DNA from: Cordylochernes scorpioides
Taxonomy: Eukaryota > Arthropoda > Arachnida > Pseudoscorpiones > Chernetidae
Assembly: GCA_030710605.1 (NCBI GenBank)
Contig: CP092871.1
Span: 65,243,887-65,307,886 of the forward strand
DNA length: 64,000 nucleotides
Reading direction: 5' to 3'
The translations under genes were made by a program, and so were the position numbers. Below the pieces are notes generated by a model. That model ran no database searches. It was not told where the DNA came from and saw nothing but the letters and a program-made list of their open reading frames with translations. Each line of letters begins with the position of its first letter. The stretch's first letter is position 1. Below, in pieces: positions 43,730 to 55,436 of the stretch.

Positions 43730-44016
43730 TCAAGTCGAAGGTGTGGAACTTGTCACAGGATTTGGGCCACATCGCTGCTCGGTTTCCATGTCGTGTGGGA
43801 AGCTCGGCTGTGTCGTTGGGGTGGTCAGACAGCTTGCTCCCGGCGTTGGCGATCGGTTAGCGGGTATGCGGAAGTCCGTTGGGGCGGCGTTTCTTCCGTA
43901 AATATCTTGGGGAGAGATTGCTTGGACGTTTCGTTGGAATGGTCGGGCTTGTTCCTCCATCTTCGCTCTTTCTCGCTTCCTATCTGAACAGTCTTCTTAC
44001 CTCTTCGTTGTGTCAT
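43730..44016 (-). CDS. Short gag-like ORFs of element F
   Basis: Two overlapping minus-strand frames (44016-43825 and 43960-43730) start close to the inferred 5' LTR. They encode basic, charged peptides such as MTQRRGKKTVQIGSEKERRWRNK. Position parallels the short ORF of element D. No capsid or zinc-knuckle motif is seen, and coding status is uncertain. Confidence 0.25.
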
Positions 44017-44044
44017 CCTTCGTTTTGGTCATCCTGTCGACTCA

Positions 44045-44959
44045 TGTAATGATGAGTAAGAATTCCAGTAGCTTTTGTAGAGATCCTGTCGACTAATGTA
44101 ATAAGTGATCTTGTCGACTCACTGTAATGATTTGTTGAGTTTGATGTTTGTCGACTTATAGAATATCCTGTCGACTACTGAAATAATGTTTAAGTCCTGG
44201 TAGCTCTTGTTGTACTGTGTTGACCAAGAGGAACAGTCAGGATGTAGAGTTTTCCAGTACCTCTCTGCACCTTGGAAGACCTTTAAAAGTTCTCACAAAA
44301 TACAGGCAGTCGTGGTCGAGGCAGAGTGGAAAGCTGGGGATATCCACACAAAAAACGAAGACACAGTTGCACTAAGAAAGTTCCGTAAACAGATAAAATT
44401 TGAGCCGGGAGCGAAAGATGGAGATAGAAGAGTCCTTACTAGTCTACATGGTGAATGAGGAGGACCTTGGTGACAACCGACGTGAGCTTCGCTGAGGGTG
44501 AACTAAACTCAACTGTACTGAACTGAACTCAACTGAGCTGTCAAGCCCCTGTAAAAGTGATGTATTTATAGGCTAAAAGACGGGGCGACCTTATGTGACA
44601 GGGGCGTTTGAGAAAGGGCGCCTTTACCTGTCCAGGTGTGAGAGGGGTCTCTGCATTCCACCACATGTGACAGTGTGGGTGGCCTGTCGTGGGAACTGTG
44701 AATCTACCTGATTTATGACTTCCATCTTTAGACTCTGTTGTTTTGGCAATACTATGCTCGATCTCTGCTTTAGCTCAACTCTTAAATCTATTACAGATTT
44801 TATTTATTTATCCACTTTGTACAAATTACATTACATATGGTGATGCGATGACACAGATTAATCATGCGCATAATTATTTATAGATGTGTTTCTATATAAA
44901 ACATGGCAATCTTGTTATAAGTTATCTACACAATATGAGGTTGTTGTTTTAAATTACCA
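44045..44959 (-). repeat. LTR of element F, right copy
   Basis: Pairs with 39380-40295. Under the minus reading it is the 5' LTR, and GTCGAC follows its inner edge at 44037-44042. Confidence 0.9.
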
Positions 44960-44965
44960 TATACA

Positions 44966-45666
44966 TGTGGTAACCGAGGGTCAAACCTGTAGTAACCGAG
45001 AGGGACAGTCAGAGGGCGTGGAGAGTTTTCCAGTACCTCTCTGCACCTTGTAGGGCCCTTAACAGTTCTCAAAGAGTACAGGCAGTCGTGGTCGAGGCAG
45101 AGTGGAAAGCTTGGGAATGTCCACACACAAAAAACGAAGAGACACAGTTGTAGTAGGAAAGTTCCATGAACAGATAGGAGTCGAGCTAAGAGCAAGATGG
45201 AGTTAGATGAGTCTTACTGTTTTACATGGTCGATGAGGTGGACCTGGCTGCAACCAACAAGGGCTCACGCCGACGGTGAAGTGATCAACTAGGGCTAAAA
45301 CCGAGGTTTTTATATACCATTCCCGAGGAGGGGGGGGGACATGTGAGAATTTGAACTTTGAACGTCTGCGGCATTCTGCACCCTTTGACCTTGATGGCAA
45401 CGACTCGCCAAATTCTCTTTAGGGTTGTTAGATTTCTCTCTCGATTTTAGACGTTTTTGAACTTCTCAATCTTGTTTTAACTCAGCTCTTGATCTATTGC
45501 ATAGTTTTAATTATTTATCCTCAGTTTGTACAAAGTACATTACATATGGTGATGCAATGACACATGCCAATCATGCGTATAATTATTTATAGATGTGTTT
45601 CTATATACAACATGACAATCTTGTTATAAGTATTATACAATATAGGGTTGTTGGTTTAAATTACCA
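44966..45666 (-). repeat. Solo LTR related to element F
   Basis: Aligns with the F LTRs but is clearly diverged and shorter (701 bp). It ends TTAAATTACCA like them. TATACA stands on both sides (44960-44965 and 45667-45672), the left one shared with element F. Confidence 0.78.
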
Positions 45667-45672
45667 TATACA

Positions 45673-45962
45673 TTTTATTATTTACAAAAAGACACTTCTT
45701 CATTTTTTAATATAAATATTTTTTTCCGTGGTAAAGGCACCAAAATTAATCTCCAATACATTTGAATAGTTTGAAGTGGAATTAACATTCACACATTTAC
45801 TCTATAGGATATACCTCTCCCTTTTTATAAATGCATTAACATAATGCATTTTTTATTTTTATTCTAGGTTAAATATTTTTTTATATATTATAGTTATTTA
45901 CACAAGTTTGGCCTTAAATACCCATTTCTTGATTTCTCAGGAAACATCTGCGATCGAAATAT
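45673..45962. other. AT-rich spacer
   Basis: No feature recognised between the solo LTR and the Gypsy 5' LTR. Confidence 0.4.
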
Positions 45963-46412
45963 TGTGATATAGATAATTTCCTCCTCACTGTATGACAAGA
46001 TATTCGAGAGGCAGGGATCCCAGAGTGAAGTTATAAAAAGATGGATGGACACCAGCTACGGGAGGATGGCCCACATGTGTGTGGGGGACAGGCGCCACGA
46101 CGGCATTCCCATGTGGGAGGAGAGTTAAAAACAGATCTGCGGTGGGGGTACGCGTCAATTTTGGCGACAAGAAAGTGTCCAGAGGAGTGGGACCGTGTGT
46201 ATCAAGAAGTGGTGAACGGTGCAAAGAAGGAGGTGGAGGAACCTACCCGTGGCGGACATTGAGGGCAAGTTCATCTACTATATATAGTTATTAATATCCT
46301 TTTTAAAGCTCTGGGAATAAATTTATATTACTAAGCTGTATCCAAAACGAACCCACATTGTTTTCTTAGAAACCTCTCACACAAACATCGACGGCTGAGA
46401 AGCGTCGTAACA
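45963..46412 (+). repeat. 5' LTR of Gypsy copy BC
   Basis: 450 bp, TGTGATAT to GTAACA. Matches 3885-7744 (minus the Copia insertion) and 58177-58724. Confidence 0.9.
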
Positions 46413-46414
46413 AC

Positions 46415-46430
46415 TTGTGTCAGATGTGGG
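46415..46430 (+). promoter_or_regulatory. Primer-binding site, leucine-tRNA-like
   Basis: TTGTGTCAGATGTGGG begins two bases after the LTR. It is close to the complement of the leucine tRNA 3' end, as used by mdg3-type elements, with two differences. Confidence 0.5.
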
Positions 46431-46474
46431 GTTTGCAGCTTAGTTATCTTTTCAATTTCTGAAAATATTGGCCT

Positions 46475-46897
46475 ATGCTAACCCGGAAGAAAATGGAAGA
46501 TTTAAAAAAAATACTCGAAGAGATTAATAAGAAAATAGGCTCTATACAGAGTGATATTGGACCGATGAATGGAAACTTGGCTTCAATGGAGTCCCGATTG
46601 AGAAGGCTCGAGAAGGGGGAAGATGATGTCCCTGTAGCCACACCCCTGTCTTTTAGAATAGCGGCCAATTCTCCTCAGTTAGGAACTAATGAATGTTTGT
46701 CAAAAATCAAGCCTCCTACCTACGACGGACAGACTTCGTGGAGGTGCTTTAAGACCCAGTTCGAAGTGGTGGCCTTGGGCAATCGCTGGAGCTCCAGTGA
46801 GAAGGCAATAAACCTGGCCGCATCGCTTCGAGGTTCAGCCACAGAGGTTCTCCAGTCCCTGCCACTAGAACAAAGATTGGACTATGAATGTCTGGTC
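46475..46897 (+). pseudogene. gag: Gypsy copy BC gag, N-terminal part
   Basis: Open from the ATG at 46475. It begins with a coiled-coil-like helix (MEDLKKILEEINKKIGS) and continues into the capsid N-terminal segment (IKPPTYDGQTSWRCFKTQFEVV, NLAASLRGSATEVL). The frame is cut at 46897 by the BEL LTR and resumes at 53945. Confidence 0.88.
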
Positions 46898-47541
46898 TGT
46901 AAATATGTGAAATAGTTATAAAATAGAAACCTGTAAATATAGTTGAGGATTTTAAAACGAAAATTGCAATTATACCGCGAATGTTTCTTTTACAAAAATC
47001 TAAATTTATTTTCAAAGAGAAATAGCGACATTTCTAACTTTAAGGATGAAGTATGGAAAGGTGAAACATGAAGAGTAATGGCGAACGGAAAAATAAAAAG
47101 TGTCCAGCCCCTGGACACTTTTTATTTTTCCGTTCGCCATTACTCTTCATGTTTCACCTTTCCATACTTCATCCTTAAAGTTAGAAATGTCGCTATTTCT
47201 CTTTGAAAATAAATTTCGATTTTTGTAAAAGAAACATTCGCGGTATAATTGCAATTTTCGTTTTACAATCATCAGCCGCGTTATATTGTATTTTAAATAG
47301 TTAAGGATTTGCATTGTAAAATTTAAAAAAAGCTTCTCTCGCTGGCGGGCGGTCGCGTGAAACTGCTCTCGCTGGCAGGCAGGCGCGCGCGCAAGAAGTC
47401 ACGTGCTAGTGTTCTAGCCGGCAGTCGCGTGCTTTTTGTTCTAAAACATTCTTCAAAAATAAATGAACGGTAAACAAAAGTCTTCGGTTGTTTTTAATTT
47501 TAGCTTCAAGGCGTAAAGGGAAGTGACCCTACGCTCGCAAA
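46898..47541 (+). repeat. 5' LTR of the BEL/Pao element, carrying an insertion
   Basis: Matches the 294-bp 3' LTR at both ends, including CTTCTCTCGCTGGCGGGCGG and the CTACGCTCGCA end. Bases 46953-47296 are an extra hairpin insertion. Confidence 0.9.
46953..47296. mobile_element. Retroposed-looking hairpin insertion
   Basis: 46953-47107 and 47111-47265 are inverted copies, 155 bp each, with a single mismatch and a 3-nt loop CCC. A 31-bp tail follows. ATAGTTGAGGATTT (46939-46952) and ATAGTTAAGGATTT (47297-47310) form a 14-bp target duplication with one difference. The arm shares CGCGAATGTTTCTTTTA with the 7757-8755 family. Confidence 0.85.
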
Positions 47542-47551
47542 CCTACATCAC

Positions 47552-47569
47552 TGGTCCCTCGAGCCGGAT
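47552..47569 (+). promoter_or_regulatory. BEL/Pao primer-binding site
   Basis: TGGTCCCTCGAGCCGGAT lies 10 bases inside the 5' LTR, in the place and form common to arthropod BEL elements. tRNA not assigned. Confidence 0.55.
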
Positions 47570-47716
47570 GACACTTTGGTCACCGGTTAATTTAAAGTTT
47601 AAATTCTTGGAAAGTTATTCGAGTTGATCGGTTGGACACGCTCCTTGATGGACGTCCAGGCTTACTGATTTTGAAAAGAATAACTGAACTTTAAAAAGAA
47701 CAATTGTTGTCTCATT

Positions 47717-49380
47717 ATGGAAAACAACGGAATTCCCAAGATTGGTGCTGCTAGGAGTCGCCATGAACCATCCCGCCTGGAATACAAGAAGCTAGGAAGT
47801 CCATTCAGTACTGGAGCAAAAGCAAAGACGTACTTAGGACAGCTCGCATTCCTCAAGGATGAGATGGAGGTTAACCCAGCAGCGTCAACAAAGCAAAAGA
47901 CGCCTTCAAGAAAGGCAAGTTCTTTCAAAAGCGGAAGTTCAACTAAGTTCATGGTGCTGATGAAGAAGAAGGCTGAAGTTGATGCCAATCGTGAGATTCT
48001 GAATAAGATGAAGGAAAAAGATCAACATGAACCTTGATAAGTCAAAGCGGGAGCTCGCCAGACTCAAAGAACGTGAAGACCTTACCCCAGAACTCCTACA
48101 CCAAAAGGAAGAGCTAGAAGTGATGATCACAGAAACTGAGCTGAAAATAAGGCAAGAAATCAGGGTCATGGAAACACTGGAATTTGAGCTCGCTCTTCTC
48201 AAAAATGAAAAGGATTCAAAGCTTCTAGCTATCCAAGAAGGCTCTGATCAAGACTTGTCTTCAGAGGAGGAAGCCGTGGATGGCTCACTGCAAGCAGGAT
48301 TACGAGCTCAGGAGTGAGTTAACAATTCACCTTCCCCCGTTCCAACTGACCCACGGGCACCAGCTACAGACAGCGTCGATAAGCTTGTGGACGTATTCAC
48401 GAAGGTGCTTCAACAGAAACAGAAGGTAATTGTGAAATTAACAATGGGAGAAACGACTTTACCGCATTTTGACGGAGCGGTAGAAAGGTGGATTGAGTTT
48501 AAGGAATAATTCAATAGAACCACTAGCGAGTACCACATCAGTGATTCCCAAAATCTTATTAGACTTCGGAAGGCTCTCTCGGGGAAAGCCTACGATCATG
48601 TCAAGCATTTAATCCCCTACGTGGCTAATGTTAAACTAATTAGGGAGGCGTTGGAACAACGGTTTGGACAGCACAGGTTTATCATCAAGAACCTTCTCAG
48701 AAGTGCACAAGGCTGCCCTCAGCTTTCAGTACAAAAGCCTGATACTATTCTAGGTCTAAAAATTAGTGTCAAAGGATTAATCTCAAGCTGCATGACGCTC
48801 GCACAACCACAATACCTGGACAGCATCGAGCTCCTGGACACCTTAACGATGAAGCTTCCTGCGGAAATAAGAGCAATGGTATTCCTGGATTTAAACATCG
48901 AATAGGCAGGAAACGTTATTTGAATTCTCCAACTGGTTAGAATTCAAAGCAAAACTTGCAATCAGATGGGTAGAGCCAGAGACCATGAAGGCAGCTTCCG
49001 AAGAGAATAAATATCGCCCCAAGCAGGGGCCGGGCGTTGTTAACGTCGCTGCTGGTGAAGGTACAGAAAAGAATAAGCATTACTCCTGTCCAGCATGCTC
49101 AGATAGACACACATTAAGCAAGTGCGACAAGTGGAAAGACCTAGATTTGAATCAAAAGAGGAAGATCATCAAGCGTACGCGACCATCGTTGTGCACTTCA
49201 TGTCTGTGCCAGAACGCCATCGATCATCGCAGTGTCTCAAAAAAGAGATCTGTGAGATTAACGGATGCGAGAAGATACATCACCGTTCGCTTCACAACTA
49301 CTCCGCCTCACAGGGAGAAAATTCAAGTCAGGAGACTGAAAACTCAGCTCAAGCCAGAAAGCTAATTATACGAGCGGTTC
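47717..49380 (+). pseudogene. gag: BEL/Pao gag and zinc finger
   Basis: ATG at 47717. A frame change near 48030 leads into a long helical region (LARLKEREDLTPELL), then the DUF1759-type block LPHFDGAVERWIEFKE interrupted by stops at 48315 and 48507. The capsid-like continuation is open at 48621-48905. The zinc-finger region at 48985-49380 has YSCPACSDRHTLSKCDKW, and after a frameshift near 49190 HRSSQCLKKEICEINGCEKIHH, the standard BEL arrangement. Confidence 0.85.
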
Positions 49381-49381
49381 A

Positions 49382-51067
49382 GTGAACATTACTGTTGTTA
49401 ACCGAGAAGCAGTAATAAAAGGATGCGACGGTCCACTGCCGATAATTCCAGTTGTCATCAAAGTTCCCGGTGGAAAACATAGGGCTTACGCTTTACTGAA
49501 CACCGGAGTCAGCCGAACCCTCATCTCAAAAGGTTTAGCAGACAGCGTTGGCCTGGAAGGGAAAAGTCATCACTATCGCTACGGTACAGCCAGTGGAGAA
49601 ACGGTAATGGAGCCGAACGCTGTGCTGGTCAACTGTGAGGTAGCTTGAACATTCCGTGGAGCTCCGTACCTCCCAATGCAAAACGCAGTTACTGTGAGTA
49701 GTCTAAAGATGAAACCTTACTCGATTTCATTCGAGAAAATTCGTCATAAATGGCCACATCTAAACAAGGTCAAAGCCCGAGACCTAAAGAACGTTGTTCC
49801 TGAGCTGATTATCGGAATAAACAATCTGAGGCTAATCCTTCACCGCGAGCTTGCCTTGGGTTCTCCCGACGCTCCAATCGGATGGAGAACACCGCTGGGA
49901 TGGACTGTTGGAGGAAATTTTGATGACCTAATGGAGACACAGGGATGCGTCAACTACACAGTTTCGGAACCAGTTAACGATAATGATCTCCATGAATTGA
50001 TCAAGTCATCATTTTCCAGTGAGAACTTTGAAGTCATCCCGAAAACCAGGTGGCAGGGCATGAATCAAGTTGAAGGACGCGCGTAGGACTTCCTGCAGAA
50101 GACTACCAAGAGGACCGGAGCATGTTGGGAGACCGGTCTACTTTGGCGTGACGCAGAGGGTACGCTACCCGAGAGCTATCAAATGGCTCTTGGAAGGCTT
50201 CGCCATACGGAAAGAAAGCTTGCAAAAGATATATTACTTCTAGCGGCGTATAAAGCTAAGTTTGTTCAATATCTGGAGAAAGGGTACATTCGAAAGCTGG
50301 ACAGCATTGAAGTCACTAAAGAAAGTGAGCGGACGTGGTACATTCCCCATTTTGGCGTTACCAACCCAAATAAGCCGGGAAAGCTACGCCTTGTCTTTAA
50401 TGCTGCAGCAAGATCGAATGGCGCGTCTTTGAACGAAGCTCTTTCAAAAGGACCAGACTTAATTCGCCCACTCACATCAGTCCTTTGGAACTTTAGAGTT
50501 CACAATATCGCGCTAACTGGAGACATTACGGACATGTTTCATCGTGTTCGCGTCATCAAAGAACTCCAATGCAGTCAGCGTTTTCTATGGAGAAACATGA
50601 ATACGTCGATAGAACCGGATCATTACGAAATGCAAGTTTTGACCTTTGGGGCCACTTCGTCACCGTGTTCAGCAATCCACGTGAAGAATGAAAACGCCAT
50701 GCAGCATGAGCTGGTAAATCATGAATTGGCGCACACGATTGTGAACGACTTCTACGTTGATGACTGTCTGACGGGTGCAGATTCAGAAGAGAACTGCATG
50801 GACTTGAGAAGGGAACTCTCTGAGGTGAATGCAGCTGGAGGATTTCACCTATGCAAGTTTAACAGCAACTCCAGAGCAGTCATTGAGTCAATCCCAGAAG
50901 AGCTTCGTGCAAAAGGGATGAAATCTTTGAACGAGAAGTCCGTCATTCCCGCGGGAAACGTGCTCGGTATGTGGTGGGATCCAACGAAGGATATATTTGG
51001 ATTCAAATTCGGACTTAATAAGGTGCCCCCAGAGATCCTGGAAGGAGCGGTACCTACAAAACGTTAG
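49382..51067 (+). pseudogene. pol: BEL/Pao protease and reverse transcriptase
   Basis: The A17-type protease reads YALLNTGVSRTLIS. The catalytic Asp is Asn (49499-49501), so proteolysis would be lost. Stops at 49646 and 50084 separate blocks. RT is open from 50183 to 51067 with KLRLVFNAAARSNGASLNEAL, TGDITDMFHRVRV, LTFGATSSPCSA and the YVDD box at 50753-50764, all typical of BEL/Pao. Confidence 0.92.
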
Positions 51068-52170
51068 GCATGCAGTCTCGTGATGAGTGTCTATGATACC
51101 CTTGGCTTGGGCAACCATTTCAAAATAAAGGGAATCATTATTCTTCAACGAAGGTGGATTGCTGGTATTGGATGGGATGAAGAACTTACGCCAGACATCT
51201 ATGCAGCGTGGAAACTTTGGCTCAGTAAGCTTAAAGAAATTCATCTCGTTCAAGTGACACGGTGCTACCATCCAGACCTGCTCAGCAGAAGTATCATTCG
51301 ACAAGTGGAGGTCCACACATTCGTTGATGCCAGCCAAGAAGCTTTCTCCGCTGTAACCTACCTGCGAGTGGAAATGAGAAATGGAAATATTACTACAACT
51401 CTCTTTGGCGCCGAAGCAAGAGTAGCCCCATTGAAGAAGCTTACCATACCAAAATTGGATCTGCGAGGCTGCGTGCTGGGAACGAGATTCGCTGTCCTTC
51501 TTCGCTCCGAACTGCGACTTCCAAAAGTGGACAGGAAGGTTTTTTGCAGCGACTCCAAGACGGTTCTGGCCTGGATCGGCTCTGAAGCAGGACGCTACAA
51601 GGAGTTTGTGGCTAACAGAGTCTGCGAGATCCAGGAAGCGACAAAAGGAACCGACTGGAGATGGGTTCCAACAAACGAGAATTCTGCTGATATAGCGACC
51701 AGATTTGAAACAGAGATTTCATTTGAACCTACGGACATGTTGTACACTGGGCCAGAATTCCTTAAAAGACCAGAAGAGGAGTGGCCCAAGGAAGCAAAAG
51801 GCAAAGACTTAGGAATTATTTTAGCGACTCGGATGCTAAAGCTTGGGGACGATTCTAGAGTCAGCCCGTCTTCAGATGTAGAGTGCGGACGGAATTCAGG
51901 CAAGCTGATAAAGAAAATTAGTCAACGCCTGTTACCTGAGAATAAGTTTGAAACTTTGCCCGATATCGAACGTTGTGTAATGGTAGTTTGGAAAGCAACC
52001 AAACTCTGGAGGGACAAGACGCAAAGGAAGAGGCCAAGACTCCACCGTCCTTTGACACGACTCTTGAATCTTGAAGATTCCCTCAACCGATTAGTCTGTC
52101 GAGCCGCGGCAGTTCAAAAGGGTGCCCGATTCTGGTACAAGAAGACCTTCCACAAAAGCGGTTAGTTGAA
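51068..52170 (+). pseudogene. pol: BEL/Pao connection domain and RNase H
   Basis: Open at 51080-52165. DDxFGLxxPF-like opening is degenerate (VYDTLGLGNHFKIKG). RNase H-like motifs are HTFVDASQEAF, KLDLRGCVLGTRFA (Asp where Glu is usual), VFCSDSKTVLAWI and NSADIATR. The end of the block loses frame before integrase. Confidence 0.88.
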
Positions 52171-53550
52171 TCAACCATGGAAAGCTGCCATGGAAAATAA
52201 TAAAGCACGGCAGCACAGCTTCACTGCCAGCCCCGAAGAATACAGGTCAGCAGTGACGACACTTGTGCAGTGGGTGCAGACTGAGTCATTCCAAGAGAAA
52301 TTACAGAGCTTGCATAGGGTAGAATAGTGAAGAAAGCGAAAATAGCACGACTTTCTCCATGCCTCATTAATGGGACAATTTGCCTCAAAGGTCGCATTCT
52401 CCAAGCCAACAAGATTCCAGCAAAGCAGAAGACACCTGCAATTCTCCCTTCCGATCACCACGTCACGGAGTTACTCATTCAGGCCGATCACGAGCGATGT
52501 GCCCACCAAGGTTCAGAAACATTGCTGAATAACCTCCGTGGGAGGTTCTGGATCATAGATGGAAGGCAGACGGTTCTACGAACAATACGGAAGTGTCCTA
52601 GGTGCAGATTTTCTAGGGCTTCACTTGTGATTACGGAGATGGGCCAACTCCCACACTACAGACTTGCCGCCTACCAGCGCCCATTCACGTTCACTGGGCT
52701 AGACACCTTCAGGCCATTTACTGTGACTGTCGGAAGGCGACATGAGAAGCGATGGGTTATCATTTTCAAGTGCCTCGTCACTCGAGCCTCCATCTGGAAG
52801 TGATGCACGCCTTGAGTACAGACGAATTCATTATGGGCTTTCCCGGTTTATCGACACTCGCGGAAGGCCTGGCACCATCTATAGCGACAACGGGACCAAC
52901 TTCGTGGGAGCAAGTAAGGAGCGCAAGCTTGCGGCTAGTGAAATAGACTTTGAAGTGGTGGCTGCCAGTGGAAGGTTCGGCCCCGTCAAATGGAAATTCA
53001 ACCCACCTGCGGCACCGCACTTTGGAGGAGCTTGGGAGCGTCTCATTAAATCAGTGAAGAAATGTCTGCGCGCGACGCTTAATCAGGTAAATCCAAAAGA
53101 TACAACTTTACATACAGCCCTCAAGTCAGCGGAGAACGTCATTAACAGCCGTCCATTAACCTACGTCTCAAGTGATCCTACCGGGAAGACTCACTCACTC
53201 CGAATCATTTTCTTCTTGGGGATAACGATGCTGGTCCCTCCATTCCGAAGTTTATCGAGGCAAACAATTGCGACTTGAGAGAGCAATGGAAAAGAGCACA
53301 GCAGTTGACTAACGAGTTCTGGATCAATTGGACTAGGGATTACATTCCCAAGCTCATGACAAGAGGCAAATGGCATCACCAGACGGAGCCGATAAGGACT
53401 GAAGATCTAGTTTTTCTCGTAGATGAGCTACATCCCAGGAACATGTGGAAGCGCGGTTTCGTCTCCGATGTACACTTTGGACCTGACGGCCAAGTACGCG
53501 TCGCTACGATCACTACCAAGCAGAACGGGAAAGCGGTGATTTACAAGTGA
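52171..53550 (+). pseudogene. pol: BEL/Pao integrase and DUF5641-type tail
   Basis: A zinc-binding domain (H-x3-H type HHVTELLIQADHERCAHQG, then CPRCR) and the first core Asp (TGLDTF) lie at 52327-52803. After a frameshift the core continues at 52742-53278 with IYSDNGTNF and GGAWERLIK, keeping the remaining Asp and Glu. The tail at 53275-53550 (WKRAQQLTNEFWINW, DLVFLVDE, RGFVSDVHFGPDGQVR) is the conserved BEL C-terminal module. Confidence 0.92.
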
Positions 53551-53645
53551 CCAGTGAAAAAGATCCGCCCCCTTGGATTAAGAATGAAATTTGGCGAAAG
53601 GAGAGGCAGATTCATGAAGGCCAGCTCCATAATCGGGGGCCGGAA

Positions 53646-53939
53646 TGTGAATATGTGAAATAGTTAGAAAATAGAAACCTGTAAATATAGTTAAGGATTT
53701 ACATTGAAATAAAGAAAAAGCTTCTCTCGCTGGCGGGCGGTCGCGTGAAACTACTCTCGCTGGCAGGCGCGTTCACAGGAAGTCACGTGCTTGTGTTCTC
53801 GCCGGCAGGCACGCGCGCAAGTAGCGTTCTTTTTGTTCTAAAACATTATTTTAAAATAAGCGAGCAGTAAAAAACAGTCTCTCGGTTGTTTTTAATTTTT
53901 GCTTCGAGACGTAAAGGGAAGTGACCCTACGCTCGCACA
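53646..53939 (+). repeat. 3' LTR of the BEL/Pao element
   Basis: TGTGAATATG to CTCGCACA. Preceded by the purine-rich tract CGGGGGCCGGAA. Confidence 0.9.
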
Positions 53940-53944
53940 TGGTC

Positions 53945-54571
53945 CATGCCCTGACTTTGCGCTTCGGAGATGACAATTTGCAGCCCTACCATGTCGTGAT
54001 ATTAAAGAATAACCGCCAAAAGCGCGACAAGACGCTACAGGAGTTGGCAGCAGATGTCGAAAGACTAGCGAGATTAGCCTTCCCTGATTGCCCCCGCCAT
54101 GTTCAAGATCTGCTGGCACATCAAAATTTCATGGATGCCATCGAGGACCCTGAGTGTCAACAGTCAGTGCGAATGTCTGACGCCACGACGTTGCAGGAGG
54201 CGTTGATCCACGCACTGAAATTCGAGGAAGCCCGTGATGCGACAAGGGGCTATCAGAAAGTAGTGCGCCTCATGAAGGCCGACGAATCTCAGGAAGACGG
54301 CGACATTAAAGGAGCAATTTCTCAGTTACAGAGAACAGTAGAAGAAATGAAAAAAGTATGTCTTTCTCAGAATCAGCCCCAGGGACCTATCGCCAGCGCA
54401 CCTACAGACCCAAAAATAAAACGATATGCTGGAACTGTGGTAAACCAGGTCACATTAGGGCCAATTTCAGAGTACGGCAGGCACCTTCGGAGAGGGGCAA
54501 TACCATCCCGAAATATTCAGGAAACGAACATTAGCCAGCCTTACGGGGCCTGGGTTGGCTATGCGATGTGA
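53945..54571 (+). pseudogene. gag: Gypsy copy BC gag, C-terminal part
   Basis: Continues HALTLRFGDDN directly from the N-terminal part once the BEL element and one TGGTC copy are removed. The capsid C-terminal helices read LQELAADVERLARLAFPDCP and ALIHALKFEEARDA. The zinc knuckle near 54427 is in a shifted frame, and its final cysteine is phenylalanine. Confidence 0.88.
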
Positions 54572-55435
54572 CGATGCCTCAGAAAAAAAGAGTCTCGAGT
54601 CTCCAGGGAGGCTCCAATGAGCTGGCCACAGAAGGACTTGTCAACGGGGTGTCTTGTCGAATGGTGATTGATTCCGGCGCCAACGTCACCTTGGTCCGTG
54701 TCGATTTAGCTCAGAGAATGGAGTCAATCTCAAGGCGAATTTCACACTGGAGAACAAGCAAAAGTCCATGGTACAGTAGTGCTGAAATTCCAGATCGGAA
54801 ACAACTTGTTCAGCCACCTTGAGAACCTCGCTGACATCAAAGACGACTGCCTCATCGGCTTGGACGTGCTTCGCAAATTTGGATTAAGCATCGACTTCCA
54901 AGAGAATGTACTCAAGATTGCGGGAGAAGAGATTCCCCTAGTGGGTTCGAGGAGTTCGGCGACCAATAAAGTCCTGAAGGTAATACTTAAATCTGACGTT
55001 AAAATATCTCCGAGGAGTGAATGCATTCATGAAGGACGTCTGACTGCTTCTCTCGGAGTACCCAGCTGCTTATTTTGGAAGAAAATGGCCAGGAGTTTGG
55101 TCAAAAGGACTCCTGTTATCTCGGACTCTGTATAGATCTGATCAAAGTAACCTTCCGATTAGAGTGGTCAATCTTCTCGACTCCGCAAAACCTCTCGGAA
55201 AAGGGCTGAAATAGCTTTAGCTGAACCTGTTACAAAAGTGGCCCATTGAATAACTGTTGAAAACTTGAATAAAAGCCCTTGTCCCAGTTTGATTCCAGGT
55301 TAACTGCAGGAGCTTCTAGAATGAACGCGAGAGGGGCTGAACTGTATACAACGAAAGAAGCAAGAAGCTTACACGTCTCCTCTACCAAGAGGAAAACGTA
55401 TTCGCTATCAGCCCCAATGATGTTGGACGGACGAA
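54568..55435 (+). pseudogene. pol: Gypsy copy BC protease and RT linker
   Basis: The protease keeps the Asp-Ser-Gly active site (MVIDSGANVTLVR, about 54661-54700), unlike copy A. A frameshift near 54745 moves the second half to another frame (LKFQIGNNLFSHLENLADIKDD). The linker from 55080 to 55435 has further shifts. Confidence 0.85.
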
Positions 55436-55436
55436 C

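Larger units (their letters stand above)
39380..44959 (-). mobile_element. Noncoding LTR element F (LARD-like)
   Basis: LTRs of 916 and 915 bp with about five differences enclose 3.75 kb without gag-pol. The duplication TATACA is at 39374-39379 and 44960-44965. Orientation is taken as minus because the minus strand shows GTCGACAGGATGACC and a short gag-like ORF next to the LTR at 44045. It is built like element D. The interior has a stem unit at about 41011-41094 related to those of D, a tandem duplication at 40577-40915, and long A/U tracts. Confidence 0.82.
46898..53939 (+). mobile_element. BEL/Pao retrotransposon nested in Gypsy gag
   Basis: LTRs at 46898-47541 (enlarged by a hairpin insertion) and 53646-53939. 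The 5-bp duplication TGGTC is at 46893-46897 and 53940-53944. The interior has BEL-type gag, zinc finger, A17-like protease, a YVDD reverse transcriptase, RNase H, integrase and the terminal DUF5641-type segment. Several stops and frameshifts, and a protease Asp to Asn change, make it inactive. Confidence 0.95.
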
